DNA from: Crocinitomicaceae bacterium
Lineage (GTDB): Bacteria; Bacteroidota; Bacteroidia; Flavobacteriales_D; Crocinitomicaceae
NCBI GenBank assembly: GCA_030727405.1
Contig: JANRBR010000028.1
Location: 90,549-154,548 of the forward strand
Length of the DNA stretch: 64,000 nucleotides
Direction of reading: 5' to 3'
Part shown: in pieces, positions 7,929-16,032 of the stretch
Numbering within the stretch: position 1 is the stretch's first letter
Layout of the letters: every line of letters begins with the position of its first letter
Translations under genes and position numbers: made by a program
The notes under the pieces: generated by a model
The model's database searches: none
What the model saw: the letters and a program-made list of their open reading frames with translations, nothing else
What the model was told of the DNA's origin: nothing

Positions 7929-8163
7929 ACACATCGTCGAATTCATGGAGCAAAATGATGAAGACTACGTCATTGAAACAATGGAAACACTCGAGAATTT
8001 AATCGATGCTCCGGGTATCAAAGACGAAGAACTGGATGTGATTGGCGAATTGCTCTCGAATTATTCTGGCGCTTTGGAAGTGTACAAGGACATTCGAACA
8101 GGAACTCCCAAACGGGATGCTTTGAATGCCTTCATGAAACGAGTGACCGGATCAATTAACTGA
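7909..8163 (+). CDS. DUF6952-like small protein
   Basis: An acidic, helical 84-residue protein with no membrane segment, signal or cysteine. From memory it matches the DUF6952 family found beside peroxiredoxin/thioredoxin genes in Flavobacteriia. It has three predicted helices: residues 4-30 (VIKHIVEFMEQNDEDYVIET), 40-55 and 66-82. It begins inside the thioredoxin gene (20-base overlap, +1 frame shift relative to it), so it is translationally coupled. The function is unknown; its position suggests an accessory or adaptor role in the thioredoxin-peroxiredoxin system. Confidence 0.85.
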   Translation: MRLPVIKHIVEFMEQNDEDYVIETMETLENLIDAPGIKDEELDVIGELLSNYSGALEVYKDIRTGTPKRDALNAFMKRVTGSIN

Positions 8164-8181
8164 TTCTTGAATCTAAAGAAT

Positions 8182-8211
8182 AAAAAGCCAACGAATTTCG
8201 TTGGCTTTTTT
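8182..8211. terminator. Strong terminator after the redox operon
   Basis: The perfect 8-bp stem GCCAACGA / TCGTTGGC (8187-8194, 8198-8205) has loop ATT and is flanked by A5 upstream and T6 downstream. It ends the peroxiredoxin operon and separates it from prfA. Confidence 0.9.
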
Positions 8212-8263
8212 GTTTCCTAGCGAAGGAAATTCGTCAATGCTTGGCTTTCGCAGATGTTCTTCT

Positions 8264-8271
8264 TATCTTTG
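8264..8271 (+). promoter_or_regulatory. Promoter -7 box TATCTTTG of prfA-pyrF
   Basis: It is an exact TAnnTTTG match with a TTG at 8241-8243, 20 bases upstream (the expected -33 spacing), directly after the terminator at 8182-8211. The prfA ATG begins only 4 bases after the box, so the mRNA is probably leaderless. Confidence 0.6.
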
Positions 8272-8275
8272 CTTT

Positions 8276-9355
8276 ATGTCAGATTTACTATCGAAATTAG
8301 AAGCCATTCATTACCGTTTTGTCGAAGTTGGGACCATGATTACCGATCCTGATATCATCTCCAATATGGAACGTTACGTAAAGCTAAATAAAGAATACCG
8401 TGATTTGGAACCCCTAGACGTGATGTACAAAGAGTACAAAAACGTGTTAGGAAATTTAGCCAGCTCAAAAGCTTTGTTGGACGAAGAAACGGATCCGGAA
8501 ATGCGTGAAATGGCAAAGATGGAAATCGATGAATTGGAAAACCAACGTCCTTTAATGGAAGAGGAAATCAAGATGATGTTGATTCCAAAAGATCCAGAGG
8601 ATGATAAAAATGCCATCATTGAACTTCGTGCAGGAACAGGTGGAGATGAAGCCTGTATTTTTGTGGAAGACATTTTCCGTATGTATACCATGTTTTTTAA
8701 GGAAATGGGATGGCAATATGAGGTAATCAATTCTTCTGAAGGTACGGTGAAAGGTTACAAAGAGATTTCTATAGATGTAGCTGGTGCTGGAATTTATGGA
8801 ATGCTCAAATTTGAATCTGGTGTACACCGTGTACAGCGTGTTCCTGAAACGGAATCTCAAGGACGCGTTCATACATCTGCCATCACTGTTGCGGTCTTGC
8901 CTGAAGCAGAAGAAGTGGATTTTAATTTGGACATGAACGATGTCAGAAAAGACACATTCCGTGCTTCTGGTGCTGGTGGACAGCACATCAACAAAACAGA
9001 ATCAGCTATTCGTTTAACACACATTCCTACAGGAGTGGTGGTTGAATGCCAGGATGGACGTTCACAACATAAAAACTTAGAAAAAGCAATTTCTGTGCTG
9101 CGTTCACGATTGTATCAAGCAGAATTGGACCGCGTACATAATGAGCGTGCTGCACAGCGTAAAACGCTCGTTTCAACGGGTGATCGTTCTGCTAAAATTA
9201 GGACGTATAATTATCCGCAAGGACGAATAACGGATCACCGAATTAATAAAACCATGTACAATTTAAGTTCATTTATGAATGGAGATGTTCAAGAAATGAT
9301 TGATGCATTGAAGATGGCTGAAAACGCAGAAAAATTAAAAGGACAAGCGCTATGA
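8276..9355 (+). CDS. prfA: Peptide chain release factor 1
   Basis: It recognises UAA and UAG and releases the finished peptide. From the ATG at 8276 it has 359 residues, the usual RF1 length. The GGQ catalytic loop is in [13 protein letters not shown], and the stop-codon reading motif appears as [14 protein letters not shown] (the PxT tripeptide is PET). There is no in-frame stop for a programmed frameshift, which separates it from prfB. An in-frame start 25 codons upstream (8201) would run through the terminator stem and the promoter box, so I reject it. The stop overlaps the pyrF start as ATGA. Confidence 0.95.
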   Translation: MSDLLSKLEAIHYRFVEVGTMITDPDIISNMERYVKLNKEYRDLEPLDVMYKEYKNVLGNLASSKALLDEETDPEMREMAKMEIDELENQRPLMEEEIKMMLIPKDPEDDKNAIIELRAGTGGDEACIFVEDIFRMYTMFFKEMGWQYEVINSSEGTVKGYKEISIDVAGAGIYGMLKFESGVHRVQRVPETESQGRVHTSAITVAVLPEAEEVDFNLDMNDVRKDTFRASGAGGQHINKTESAIRLTHIPTGVVVECQDGRSQHKNLEKAISVLRSRLYQAELDRVHNERAAQRKTLVSTGDRSAKIRTYNYPQGRITDHRINKTMYNLSSFMNGDVQEMIDALKMAENAEKLKGQAL

Positions 9356-10167
9356 CAAAAAAGGAATTACTTGAACAAATAAAACGAAAGGAGTCCTTTC
9401 TTTGTGTTGGCCTTGATCCTGACATGAATAAAATCCCTGCGCATTTATTGGATTACGATGATCCTATTTTCGAGTTCAACAAAGCGATCATTGATGCAAC
9501 ACATCCTTTTGCGGTTGCCTATAAGCCAAATACCGCATTTTTTGAATGCCACGGTTCAAAAGGTTGGGATTCACTCGAAAAAACAATTAATTACATTCCG
9601 AAAGAATGCCTCATTATTGCGGATGCCAAGCGAGGTGATATTGGAAATACTTCCACATACTATGCGAAAACTTTTTTCGAAACGCTTCAAGCTGATGCTG
9701 TAACGGTTGCTCCATACATGGGTTCAGACAGCGTTTTGCCTTTTACTAAATTTGATGGAAAGTGGGTTGTCTTATTAGCACTTACCTCCAACGAGGGAGC
9801 CAAAGACTTTCAATTACAAGCGGGTCAAAATGGACTCTTGTTTGAAAATGTTTTACTTAAAGCAATGGAATGGGCAAGTCCCGAAAAAATGATGTTTGTC
9901 GTAGGAGCAACAAGAGCTGAAGACATCGCTGAGGTTAGAAAGTTAGCACCTGATTACTTCTTTTTAGTTCCGGGAGTTGGAGCACAGGGGGGAAGTTTAG
10001 AGGAGGTAGTTAAGTATGGCGCAAACCACGAGTGTGGCTTATTAGTCAACTCCTCGCGAGGAATCATTTACGCATCAAATGGTATGGATTTCGCAGTTGC
10101 AGCCAAAAAAGAAGCGCTGAAAATACAAAACCAAATGGCCCTGCATGTTCAGCGCTGGAACTTTTAA
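9352..10167 (+). CDS. pyrF: Orotidine 5'-phosphate decarboxylase (type 2)
   Basis: It decarboxylates OMP to UMP, the last step of de novo pyrimidine synthesis. The 271-residue length and the motif CVGLDPDM near residue 17-24 indicate the longer PyrF subfamily (type 2) common in Bacteroidota and Actinobacteria. The catalytic charged tetrad motif appears as [11 protein letters not shown], and the phosphate-binding VPGVGAQGG is near 214-222. It overlaps prfA by 4 bases, so the two share a promoter at 8264. The pairing of RF1 with PyrF is a linkage without an obvious biochemical reason. Confidence 0.94.
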   Translation: MTKKELLEQIKRKESFLCVGLDPDMNKIPAHLLDYDDPIFEFNKAIIDATHPFAVAYKPNTAFFECHGSKGWDSLEKTINYIPKECLIIADAKRGDIGNTSTYYAKTFFETLQADAVTVAPYMGSDSVLPFTKFDGKWVVLLALTSNEGAKDFQLQAGQNGLLFENVLLKAMEWASPEKMMFVVGATRAEDIAEVRKLAPDYFFLVPGVGAQGGSLEEVVKYGANHECGLLVNSSRGIIYASNGMDFAVAAKKEALKIQNQMALHVQRWNF

Positions 10168-10177
10168 TATTAGCGGA

Positions 10178-10318
10178 TTATTTAGCTGCTAAATCTGAAT
10201 TTTCAGTTTGTTGAATGCTACCATAAGCATCACAACTTGCTGTGCGACCGGCTCCACATGAAGCTAAAACAACTGCTACTACCGCAACACAGATCATTAA
10301 GGTTAATTTCGTTTTCAT
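10178..10318 (-). CDS. Small lipoprotein, 46 residues
   Basis: On the minus strand the ATG at 10318 opens a 46-residue reading frame ending TAA at 10178-10180. Residues 1-21 form a lipoprotein signal: MKTK, a hydrophobic core, then the lipobox LASC with Cys21 as lipidation site. The mature part, CGAGRTASCDAYGSIQQTEN, has a second Cys and the CDAYG pattern I recall from other tiny Bacteroidota lipoproteins. A near-consensus box TAACTTTA lies at 10366-10373 (minus). It is antisense to the apparent 5' extension of the Omp85-family gene, so that extension is not coding. Function unknown; the protein is probably anchored in the inner or outer membrane. Confidence 0.78.
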   Translation of the reverse strand: MKTKLTLMICVAVVAVVLASCGAGRTASCDAYGSIQQTENSDLAAK

Positions 10319-10427
10319 CGTTATTTGTTTTGTTGTTTGTGTCCTTTCTAACGCGGCACATTTTATAAAGTTACAATTTTTTCAAAAAACACGAGTTATA
10401 TCCGTGAAAGTTTCGTTTTTTAGCACC

Positions 10428-12113
10428 GTGAAATCATCTCTTTTTTCTTTGTATTTACTGCTGCTTTTGCCCTTTTATCACATCGGACAAAAAAACTTGG
10501 TATTTTACACGAATAATCCGAATGGATTTCCAATTTCGGTGAGTAAAATCCTACAGGATCAAACGACTAATCAAGTTTCAAAATCCATTCAAACCGTTCA
10601 ATTTAAATGCATTGAAAAAGGATTTTATCTTGTGGACATTCGACTTTCTTCCAGTTCGTCTTTATGTGATTCCTTTTTAGTCGATTTAGGCATCCAGTAC
10701 GAGGGGATCAATTTGGAAATCGATGATAGTACAGCCTCACAGCTTAGTCCTCTGATTTCTTCGAAACGAATGTTGCAAAAAGAAACACAAAACCTGAGTC
10801 CAGCTCGATATGCATCGTTCATGAATCAAGTTCTTACTTATTTTGTCGATCATGGCTTTCCTTTTTGTCGGGTTTATTTAAATCAAGTACTTGTTGGACA
10901 AAAAGATCTTACCGCCAAACTGATCCTCGACAAAGGTCCGTATGTTGTTTGGAAGGAAATTCATTTGAAAAATGACCTTTCCATTTCAATGAATTCCATT
11001 CAAAGCATTATCGGTATTCAGCTGAATGATGCATTTAACGAATCGACATTTAATTCCATCGAGGATAGAGTCATTCAAACAGGGATATTTTCACTGAAGA
11101 AGAAGTGTGAAGTCTTGTTTACCGAAAAGGGTGCGGAACTTTTTGTTTACCTGGAGCAATTAAAAGCAAGTTCAGCACAAGGAGTTGTTGGATTTCAACC
11201 AAATCCAACAACCAATCAAGTCACTTTTACAGGGGACTTACAATTGAAGTTAATCAACGCCGTCAAACACAATGAGTCCTTTTTATTTGCGTGGAAGAGC
11301 ATTCAGCCACAAACTCAATCCTTGCAAAGTACGCTGACCATTCCGTATCTTTTTAAATCTTCTTTTGGTGTTTCGGGTGAGTTTCAATTATTCAAAAGGG
11401 ATTCGAGCTATTTGGATGTCAAATCAAGCATCGGTATTCAGTATCAATTTCAAAACGGCTGGCAACTTCGAGCGAATTATCATTTTTTAAGCTCATCCGT
11501 ACTTTCGGAAATGAATGTCAACCCCATGTTTTCAAAATTGGAGAACCTACAACTGAATGCTTATGGTTTATTCCTCTTTAAACGCAAGCTCGATTACATT
11601 CCCAATCCAAGGGATGGTTTTTCCGTCTTGATTGAAGGACAAATTGGGGAGAGGAAATCCCTCAATAAAGAAGAATCTGTTTGGAAAACACATGCCGTTT
11701 TTGATTATTTTCAGCCCATTGCACAACGTATGACTTTGTATGGACAACTGCAATTTGATGCGTATCATGCACCGAATATTTATGAAAATGAATTGTTTCG
11801 ATTTGGTGGTTCCAATTCCTTTCGTGGTTTCGATGAAGAAAGTATTTTTGCCACTACGAAAGCCATTGCTACATTGGAATTTCGTTTCCTTTTGGATCGT
11901 AATTCTTCCGTTTTTGCTTTTTTCAATCAAGCATACTACGAAAATTCCGCCACCACCTATGTGAAGGACCATCCCTATGGATTTGGTATTGGAATCTCGA
12001 CCGGAACTAGTGTAGGAATCTTTCGCTTATCTTATGCCTTGGGCACACAATTGAATAATCCAATTTCATTCAATGCGGGTAAAATCCACCTTGGATACAT
12101 TTCTTATTTTTGA
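10428..12113 (+). CDS. Omp85/BamA-TamA family outer-membrane protein
   Basis: An outer-membrane beta-barrel of about 561 residues. After a signal peptide (MKSSLFSLYLLLLLPFYHIG) comes a periplasmic part with a POTRA-like segment (around KGPYVVWKEIHL to FVYLEQL), then a 16-strand-type barrel. The barrel contains the lid-loop motif FGGSNSFRGFDEES (RGF as in the VRGF/Y motif of loop 6) and ends in a beta-signal with terminal Phe (HLGYISYF). It is shorter than BamA (one or two POTRAs, not five), so it is likelier a TamA-like or lineage-specific insertase or transporter. I chose GTG at 10428; GTG at 10404 is also possible. Four bases separate it from rdgB. Confidence 0.8.
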   Translation: MKSSLFSLYLLLLLPFYHIGQKNLVFYTNNPNGFPISVSKILQDQTTNQVSKSIQTVQFKCIEKGFYLVDIRLSSSSSLCDSFLVDLGIQYEGINLEIDDSTASQLSPLISSKRMLQKETQNLSPARYASFMNQVLTYFVDHGFPFCRVYLNQVLVGQKDLTAKLILDKGPYVVWKEIHLKNDLSISMNSIQSIIGIQLNDAFNESTFNSIEDRVIQTGIFSLKKKCEVLFTEKGAELFVYLEQLKASSAQGVVGFQPNPTTNQVTFTGDLQLKLINAVKHNESFLFAWKSIQPQTQSLQSTLTIPYLFKSSFGVSGEFQLFKRDSSYLDVKSSIGIQYQFQNGWQLRANYHFLSSSVLSEMNVNPMFSKLENLQLNAYGLFLFKRKLDYIPNPRDGFSVLIEGQIGERKSLNKEESVWKTHAVFDYFQPIAQRMTLYGQLQFDAYHAPNIYENELFRFGGSNSFRGFDEESIFATTKAIATLEFRFLLDRNSSVFAFFNQAYYENSATTYVKDHPYGFGIGISTGTSVGIFRLSYALGTQLNNPISFNAGKIHLGYISYF

Positions 12114-12116
12114 CAA

Positions 12117-12701
12117 ATGAAACTAATTTTCGCAAGCCATAACGCCCATAAAGCAACAGAAATTCAACGAATCCTTCCCTCTTGGATTGAAATCAAGACC
12201 TTGTCCGATTTGCATTATATGGATGAAATACCAGAAAATGAAGCGACGATTGAAGGAAATTCTCAATTTAAAGCACGTTTTGTTCATGGGAAATTTGAAC
12301 AAAATTGCTTTGCTGATGACACCGGGCTTGAAATAAGCTCTTTGAACGGTCGTCCAGGAGTTCATTCGGCTCGTTATGCAGGGGAGCAGCGTGATTCCAA
12401 TGATAACATGAATAAAGTTCTGGAGGAATTGGCAATGATGTCAGATCGATCTGCTCAATTTAAAACGGTAATCACCTTATATTGGGAAGGCGCAGAACAT
12501 CAATTTGAAGGAATTGTACGTGGACAAATTGCCACCGTTAAAACGGGTTCGGAAGGATTTGGATACGATCCAATTTTTATTCCTGAGGGAGAAACACGCA
12601 GTTTTGCTGAAATGACTTTGGATGAAAAAAACCAATACAGTCACCGAGCAAGGGCGATTGAAAAATTAGTCGCTTTTTTTAATACAGCTCCAAGTCACTA
12701 A
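12117..12701 (+). CDS. rdgB: RdgB/HAM1 non-canonical purine NTP pyrophosphatase
   Basis: It hydrolyses ITP, dITP and XTP to the monophosphates, keeping deaminated purines out of nucleic acids. The 194-residue protein shows the family landmarks: ASHNAHKATEI (SHTxxNxxK/E type, residues 6-16), FADDTGLEI, GRPGVHSARYAG, GFGYDPIF and a C-terminal SHRARAIEKL. It lies three bases after the Omp85-family gene and probably shares its transcript. Its 3' end overlaps the convergent folB by 23 bases. Confidence 0.95.
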   Translation: MKLIFASHNAHKATEIQRILPSWIEIKTLSDLHYMDEIPENEATIEGNSQFKARFVHGKFEQNCFADDTGLEISSLNGRPGVHSARYAGEQRDSNDNMNKVLEELAMMSDRSAQFKTVITLYWEGAEHQFEGIVRGQIATVKTGSEGFGYDPIFIPEGETRSFAEMTLDEKNQYSHRARAIEKLVAFFNTAPSH

Positions 12702-13044
12702 TGATGATGGCTACATTTTGAACATCACCATTAATGGGCGGTGTCAATTTTGTGATCTTCACACGTAATTGGTAAATTCCTTTCAATTCTTTTCGGATAC
12801 GCAGATTGATCCGTTCTCCCACTTGTTCAATGAGTTTGGAACGAATCGCCATTTCTTCTTTTACGATTTGGTTAATCGCAACGTAGTCTACTGTTTGATT
12901 CAGTTCATCAGTTTCGGCTGCCGTTTGAAAATCGGTCAATAAAGCAATGTCAACAATGTAATGTCCACCAATAAGTGCTTCTTCTTGAAGGCATCCATGG
13001 TGAGCGTACAATTTGATTCCATTAACCTCAATGACTTGCTTCAT
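12679..13044 (-). CDS. folB: Dihydroneopterin aldolase
   Basis: It converts dihydroneopterin to hydroxymethyl-dihydropterin in folate synthesis. The 121-residue protein has the expected length, with an N-terminal GIKLYAHHGCLQEE matching the conserved G(V/I)xxxxxHGxxxxE active-site segment, a central VDYVAI and the C-terminal KLTPPINGDV near the pterin site. The start overlaps the gltX 3' end by 17 bases. The 3' end overlaps rdgB in a tail-to-tail arrangement with no terminator visible. Confidence 0.94.
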   Translation of the reverse strand: MKQVIEVNGIKLYAHHGCLQEEALIGGHYIVDIALLTDFQTAAETDELNQTVDYVAINQIVKEEMAIRSKLIEQVGERINLRIRKELKGIYQLRVKITKLTPPINGDVQNVAIIISDLELY

Positions 13045-14560
13045 CGCGCAATTTTTGAATGTGTGTTAATCCAGATTCAAGCCTAGCAAGCACCTCATCT
13101 TTTCCTAAAAACGCTGAGATGTCAAACATCCCTGGACCTGCGCCCACACCTGTGACACACAATCTGTATGGCAACAAAACAGCTCCAATTCCAACTTGTT
13201 TCACTTCCAAAAACGCTTTAAATGCTTTTTCGATTTCTTCCGCTTGAAAGTCGGGAATTTCAGCAACGATGGCACTCCATTCTTGAATGTATGCTGTCGT
13301 TTCATCTTTCCATTTTTTCAGAATGGTATCCTTGTCAAAATTGCTTGGACGAGCAAATAGATAGGCTCCTTCGCTTAAAATATCTTGAGCAAATGTTGCG
13401 CGTTCTTTCATCAAACCACAAATTTGCGCTAAACGATCCAATGGCTCATTAACGCCCTCTGAAATCAACATGGCTGCAATAGCCTCGTTGCTAAGGGTTC
13501 TTAAGTATTGTTGTTGGAACCATTTTGTTTTCTCCGGATCAAATTTTGCTCCAGCTTTGGACACGCGTTCAAGTGAAAAAGCTTCGCACAATTCTTCTAG
13601 TGAAAATATTTCTTGCGTGGTTCCAGGGTTCCAACCAAGTAAAGCGAGCATATTGATGAACGATCCTGGAAGGTATCCTTTCTCGCGGTATCCAGAGTAC
13701 AATTCACCTTCGGCCGTTGTCCAGTTTGTTGGGAACACAGGGAATCCTAATCGATCTCCATCGCGTTTCGATAATTTTCCGTTTCCATCGGGACGCAATA
13801 ATAAAGGTAAGTGAGCAAATTCTGGACAATCCCATCCAAATGCTTCGTATAACATCACGTGAAGTGGGGCAGAAGGCAACCATTCTTCACCACGGATGAC
13901 GTGACTAATGTTCATGGTGTGGTCATCCACGATGTTTGCTAAATGATAGGTTGGCATTCCGTCGCTTTTGAAAAGTACTTTATCATCCAAGTTATTCGTA
14001 TTCACCACAACCCATCCACGAATTAAATCATGAAAGCGAATGTCTCTGTTTCGAGGCATTTTCATTCGAATCACGTAAGGGTGTCCTTCAGCCAATAATT
14101 TTTCTACTTCTGTTTGAGGTAATGTCAATGAATTGCGCAAAGAAGTACGCGTCACACTATTGTATTGCCAGTTCGGCATTCCCATCGCTTTTGCTTGGTC
14201 GCGCATGGCATCCAATTCTTCCGCAGAATCAAATGCATAATATGCTTTGTCTTCCGTAACCAATTGTTCCGCATAGGGACGGTACATTTCTTTTCGCTCA
14301 GATTGTACATATGGTCCAAAATCACCACCAAGTCCGGGTCCTTCCGTTGGCATGATGCCACACCAGTTCAGCGCATCCATGATGTAATCTTGCGCTCCAG
14401 GAACAAAACGAGTTTGATCGGTATCTTCAATGCGAATCAAGAAGGTTCCATTGTGTTTTTTCGCAAAAAGGTAATTGTATAATGCAGTACGCACACCACC
14501 CATATGCAAGGGTCCAGTTGGTGAAGGTGCAAAACGAACGCGAACGGCTTTTTCTGACAT
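13028..14560 (-). CDS. gltX: Glutamyl-tRNA synthetase
   Basis: It charges tRNA with glutamate. From the ATG at 14560 the protein has 510 residues with class I signatures: FAPSPTGPLHMGG (HIGH-type motif, about residues 10-22) and KLSKRDGD (KMSKS-type motif, about 249-256). The C-terminal helical anticodon-binding domain follows. The upstream in-frame start at 14629 would cross the TATCTTTG promoter box at 14576-14583 and adds unconserved residues, so I reject it. Insertions of a few residues relative to E. coli are usual for this phylum. It overlaps folB by 17 bases in an operon. Confidence 0.95.
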   Translation of the reverse strand: MSEKAVRVRFAPSPTGPLHMGGVRTALYNYLFAKKHNGTFLIRIEDTDQTRFVPGAQDYIMDALNWCGIMPTEGPGLGGDFGPYVQSERKEMYRPYAEQLVTEDKAYYAFDSAEELDAMRDQAKAMGMPNWQYNSVTRTSLRNSLTLPQTEVEKLLAEGHPYVIRMKMPRNRDIRFHDLIRGWVVVNTNNLDDKVLFKSDGMPTYHLANIVDDHTMNISHVIRGEEWLPSAPLHVMLYEAFGWDCPEFAHLPLLLRPDGNGKLSKRDGDRLGFPVFPTNWTTAEGELYSGYREKGYLPGSFINMLALLGWNPGTTQEIFSLEELCEAFSLERVSKAGAKFDPEKTKWFQQQYLRTLSNEAIAAMLISEGVNEPLDRLAQICGLMKERATFAQDILSEGAYLFARPSNFDKDTILKKWKDETTAYIQEWSAIVAEIPDFQAEEIEKAFKAFLEVKQVGIGAVLLPYRLCVTGVGAGPGMFDISAFLGKDEVLARLESGLTHIQKLRDEASH

Positions 14561-14575
14561 AGTGTAAATTTTGTG

Positions 14576-14583
14576 CAAAGATA
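14576..14583 (-). promoter_or_regulatory. -7 promoter box TATCTTTG of gltX-folB
   Basis: An exact TAnnTTTG match on the minus strand, ending 15 bases before the gltX ATG. It implies a leader of roughly 10 bases. Confidence 0.5.
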
Positions 14584-14697
14584 CATCAAATTGAAGGGTT
14601 TTTTCGACTTTTTTCATGGTAGAAATCATAAGACTTGGTGATAATCGTCATGTTTTCTTCTTGAAAAACCATGGAAATTTGTTAAAAATCAAAAATT

Positions 14698-15075
14698 ATG
14701 AAAGCAAATATCATTGATCAGCATTTAGAGAACCAAGATTGGTTAAAAAGACTCGATTTTTACAAGGAAGAAATCACCATCCTCAAAGAGCGCTTAGATG
14801 AAGTGACCAAAAAGAACAATGCCAGCGATTTTTTAAAGGATGTTGAGCATTTTCAAAACCAGTTCATAGTTCAACGAAACAACATCGATGAATTGGCACA
14901 TTCCATTAAAAAGAACGAGCAAGGTTTGGTGAAAGAAGTAAATTCAAACCCAGTGGCAGTTGATCACCGAAAAGTGGAAAATCACCTTGCAGAAGAAGAC
15001 TTTATCGGATATTTTGAAAAGAATTTTGCAGAATTGCGAGGGGAATACAACCGGTTTTTATCCAAGTGGATGTAA
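14698..15075 (+). CDS. Hypothetical coiled-coil protein
   Basis: A 125-residue, highly charged, almost wholly helical protein with no signal peptide, membrane segment or cysteine. Heptad-like patterns run through residues 15-75 (for example KRLDFYKEEITILKERLDEV), suggesting a dimeric coiled coil, and a second helix spans about 95-122. The ATG at 14698 follows an A-rich stretch. I do not recognise a family with a known role. It stands alone, divergent from gltX, and its stop is 4 bases from the 3' end of the minus-strand nucleotidase operon. Confidence 0.78.
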   Translation: MKANIIDQHLENQDWLKRLDFYKEEITILKERLDEVTKKNNASDFLKDVEHFQNQFIVQRNNIDELAHSIKKNEQGLVKEVNSNPVAVDHRKVENHLAEEDFIGYFEKNFAELRGEYNRFLSKWM

Positions 15076-15079
15076 GTAT

Positions 15080-16018
15080 TTATTGTCCGCAATAAATGGT
15101 ATCGTACCATGGGGAAAATCCAGCCCAAACTCCCAGTAATCCGTGAATGTTTGATGGAACATTGATGGGAGTTGAAAATGGATTCGCTGCAGAATACAAC
15201 TGTGCGTATTTTTTATCGTAAAACGAAAACACTTGTTGGTCCATTTTGGAAAATTTCACAACCACGGTGTCTCCAATGCGGTAATACCGTTTGTATGCCT
15301 TTAGATGTGTGGTATCCTTCCGCTTTAATGGATTTTCGTAAAAAAATTCAATGGTTTGACCATCAAAAAATTGATCGGAAAAGAATCCGCCAAATCCTCG
15401 TTTGTAGATGTCGTCTAATTCTTCGCCATTCGCTTTGAGGTTGATGCGTTTGACTTCCCATTTGTAGGCGTCAAATTGATTCGCTGGATCACTTAGTTTC
15501 GCCCAAGAATAGCCATAATCTGGATTTTCCGCTTCAGGTTTCCAATAAACGGTATCTAATGCTGTAGTAGTGAGCAGTTGAGTCGTCCCCTTGTATGATT
15601 TTCCTTGATGCTTAATTTCCAAGGTATAGGATGTGTTCTCTTGAGCAATCAAAGCAGTCGAACTATAGACTTTTATCGGAAGAAGTAAGGCCTCATTCCA
15701 TTCCAAACGAAGCATTTCAGCTACTTTTTTTTGACTTTCGATTGGAAGTTCTGAAATGGTATAAAGAGATAATGGAAACGTATCGTTTCCAGAAAGCACT
15801 TTTAATTCAGCGTCATAAACAAAACGAGCAATGTAGGCGGCAAGATCACTTTGTTCGTAGATATTGGCACTCTGGGAAAGAATGACAATGGGATTTCCAC
15901 CCGTTTCAATGATACCGTCAACAACTAGTTGATTTTGATATCCAGGAATATCAATTTTCACCTCTTTTGTACAAGAATACATGCTGAGCAATAACAATAT
16001 GAACCAAACCCTCATCAT
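15080..16018 (-). CDS. DUF4249 family lipoprotein
   Basis: A 312-residue lipoprotein: signal MMRVWFILLLLSMYSC with a YSC lipobox at the end, then the family's opening CTKEVKIDIPGYQNQLVVDG. DUF4249 proteins are frequent in Bacteroidota and are usually encoded next to TonB-dependent receptors, where a SusD-like or accessory role at the outer membrane is suspected but not proved. It is the last gene of the six-gene operon, 14 bases after the metallophosphatase gene. The link to the TonB receptor gene five kilobases upstream in the same operon is inferred from this association. Confidence 0.85.
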   Translation of the reverse strand: MMRVWFILLLLSMYSCTKEVKIDIPGYQNQLVVDGIIETGGNPIVILSQSANIYEQSDLAAYIARFVYDAELKVLSGNDTFPLSLYTISELPIESQKKVAEMLRLEWNEALLLPIKVYSSTALIAQENTSYTLEIKHQGKSYKGTTQLLTTTALDTVYWKPEAENPDYGYSWAKLSDPANQFDAYKWEVKRINLKANGEELDDIYKRGFGGFFSDQFFDGQTIEFFYENPLKRKDTTHLKAYKRYYRIGDTVVVKFSKMDQQVFSFYDKKYAQLYSAANPFSTPINVPSNIHGLLGVWAGFSPWYDTIYCGQ

Positions 16019-16032
16019 TCAAAGATAGGTGA

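Noticed and set aside
8201..8275. N-terminal extension of prfA by 25 codons
   Set aside because: It would start inside the terminator stem and cross the TATCTTTG promoter box; RF1 conservation begins at the ATG at 8276.
10242..10427. N-terminal extension of the Omp85-family protein
   Set aside because: It reads antisense through the small lipoprotein gene, and a clear signal peptide begins at 10428 (or 10404).
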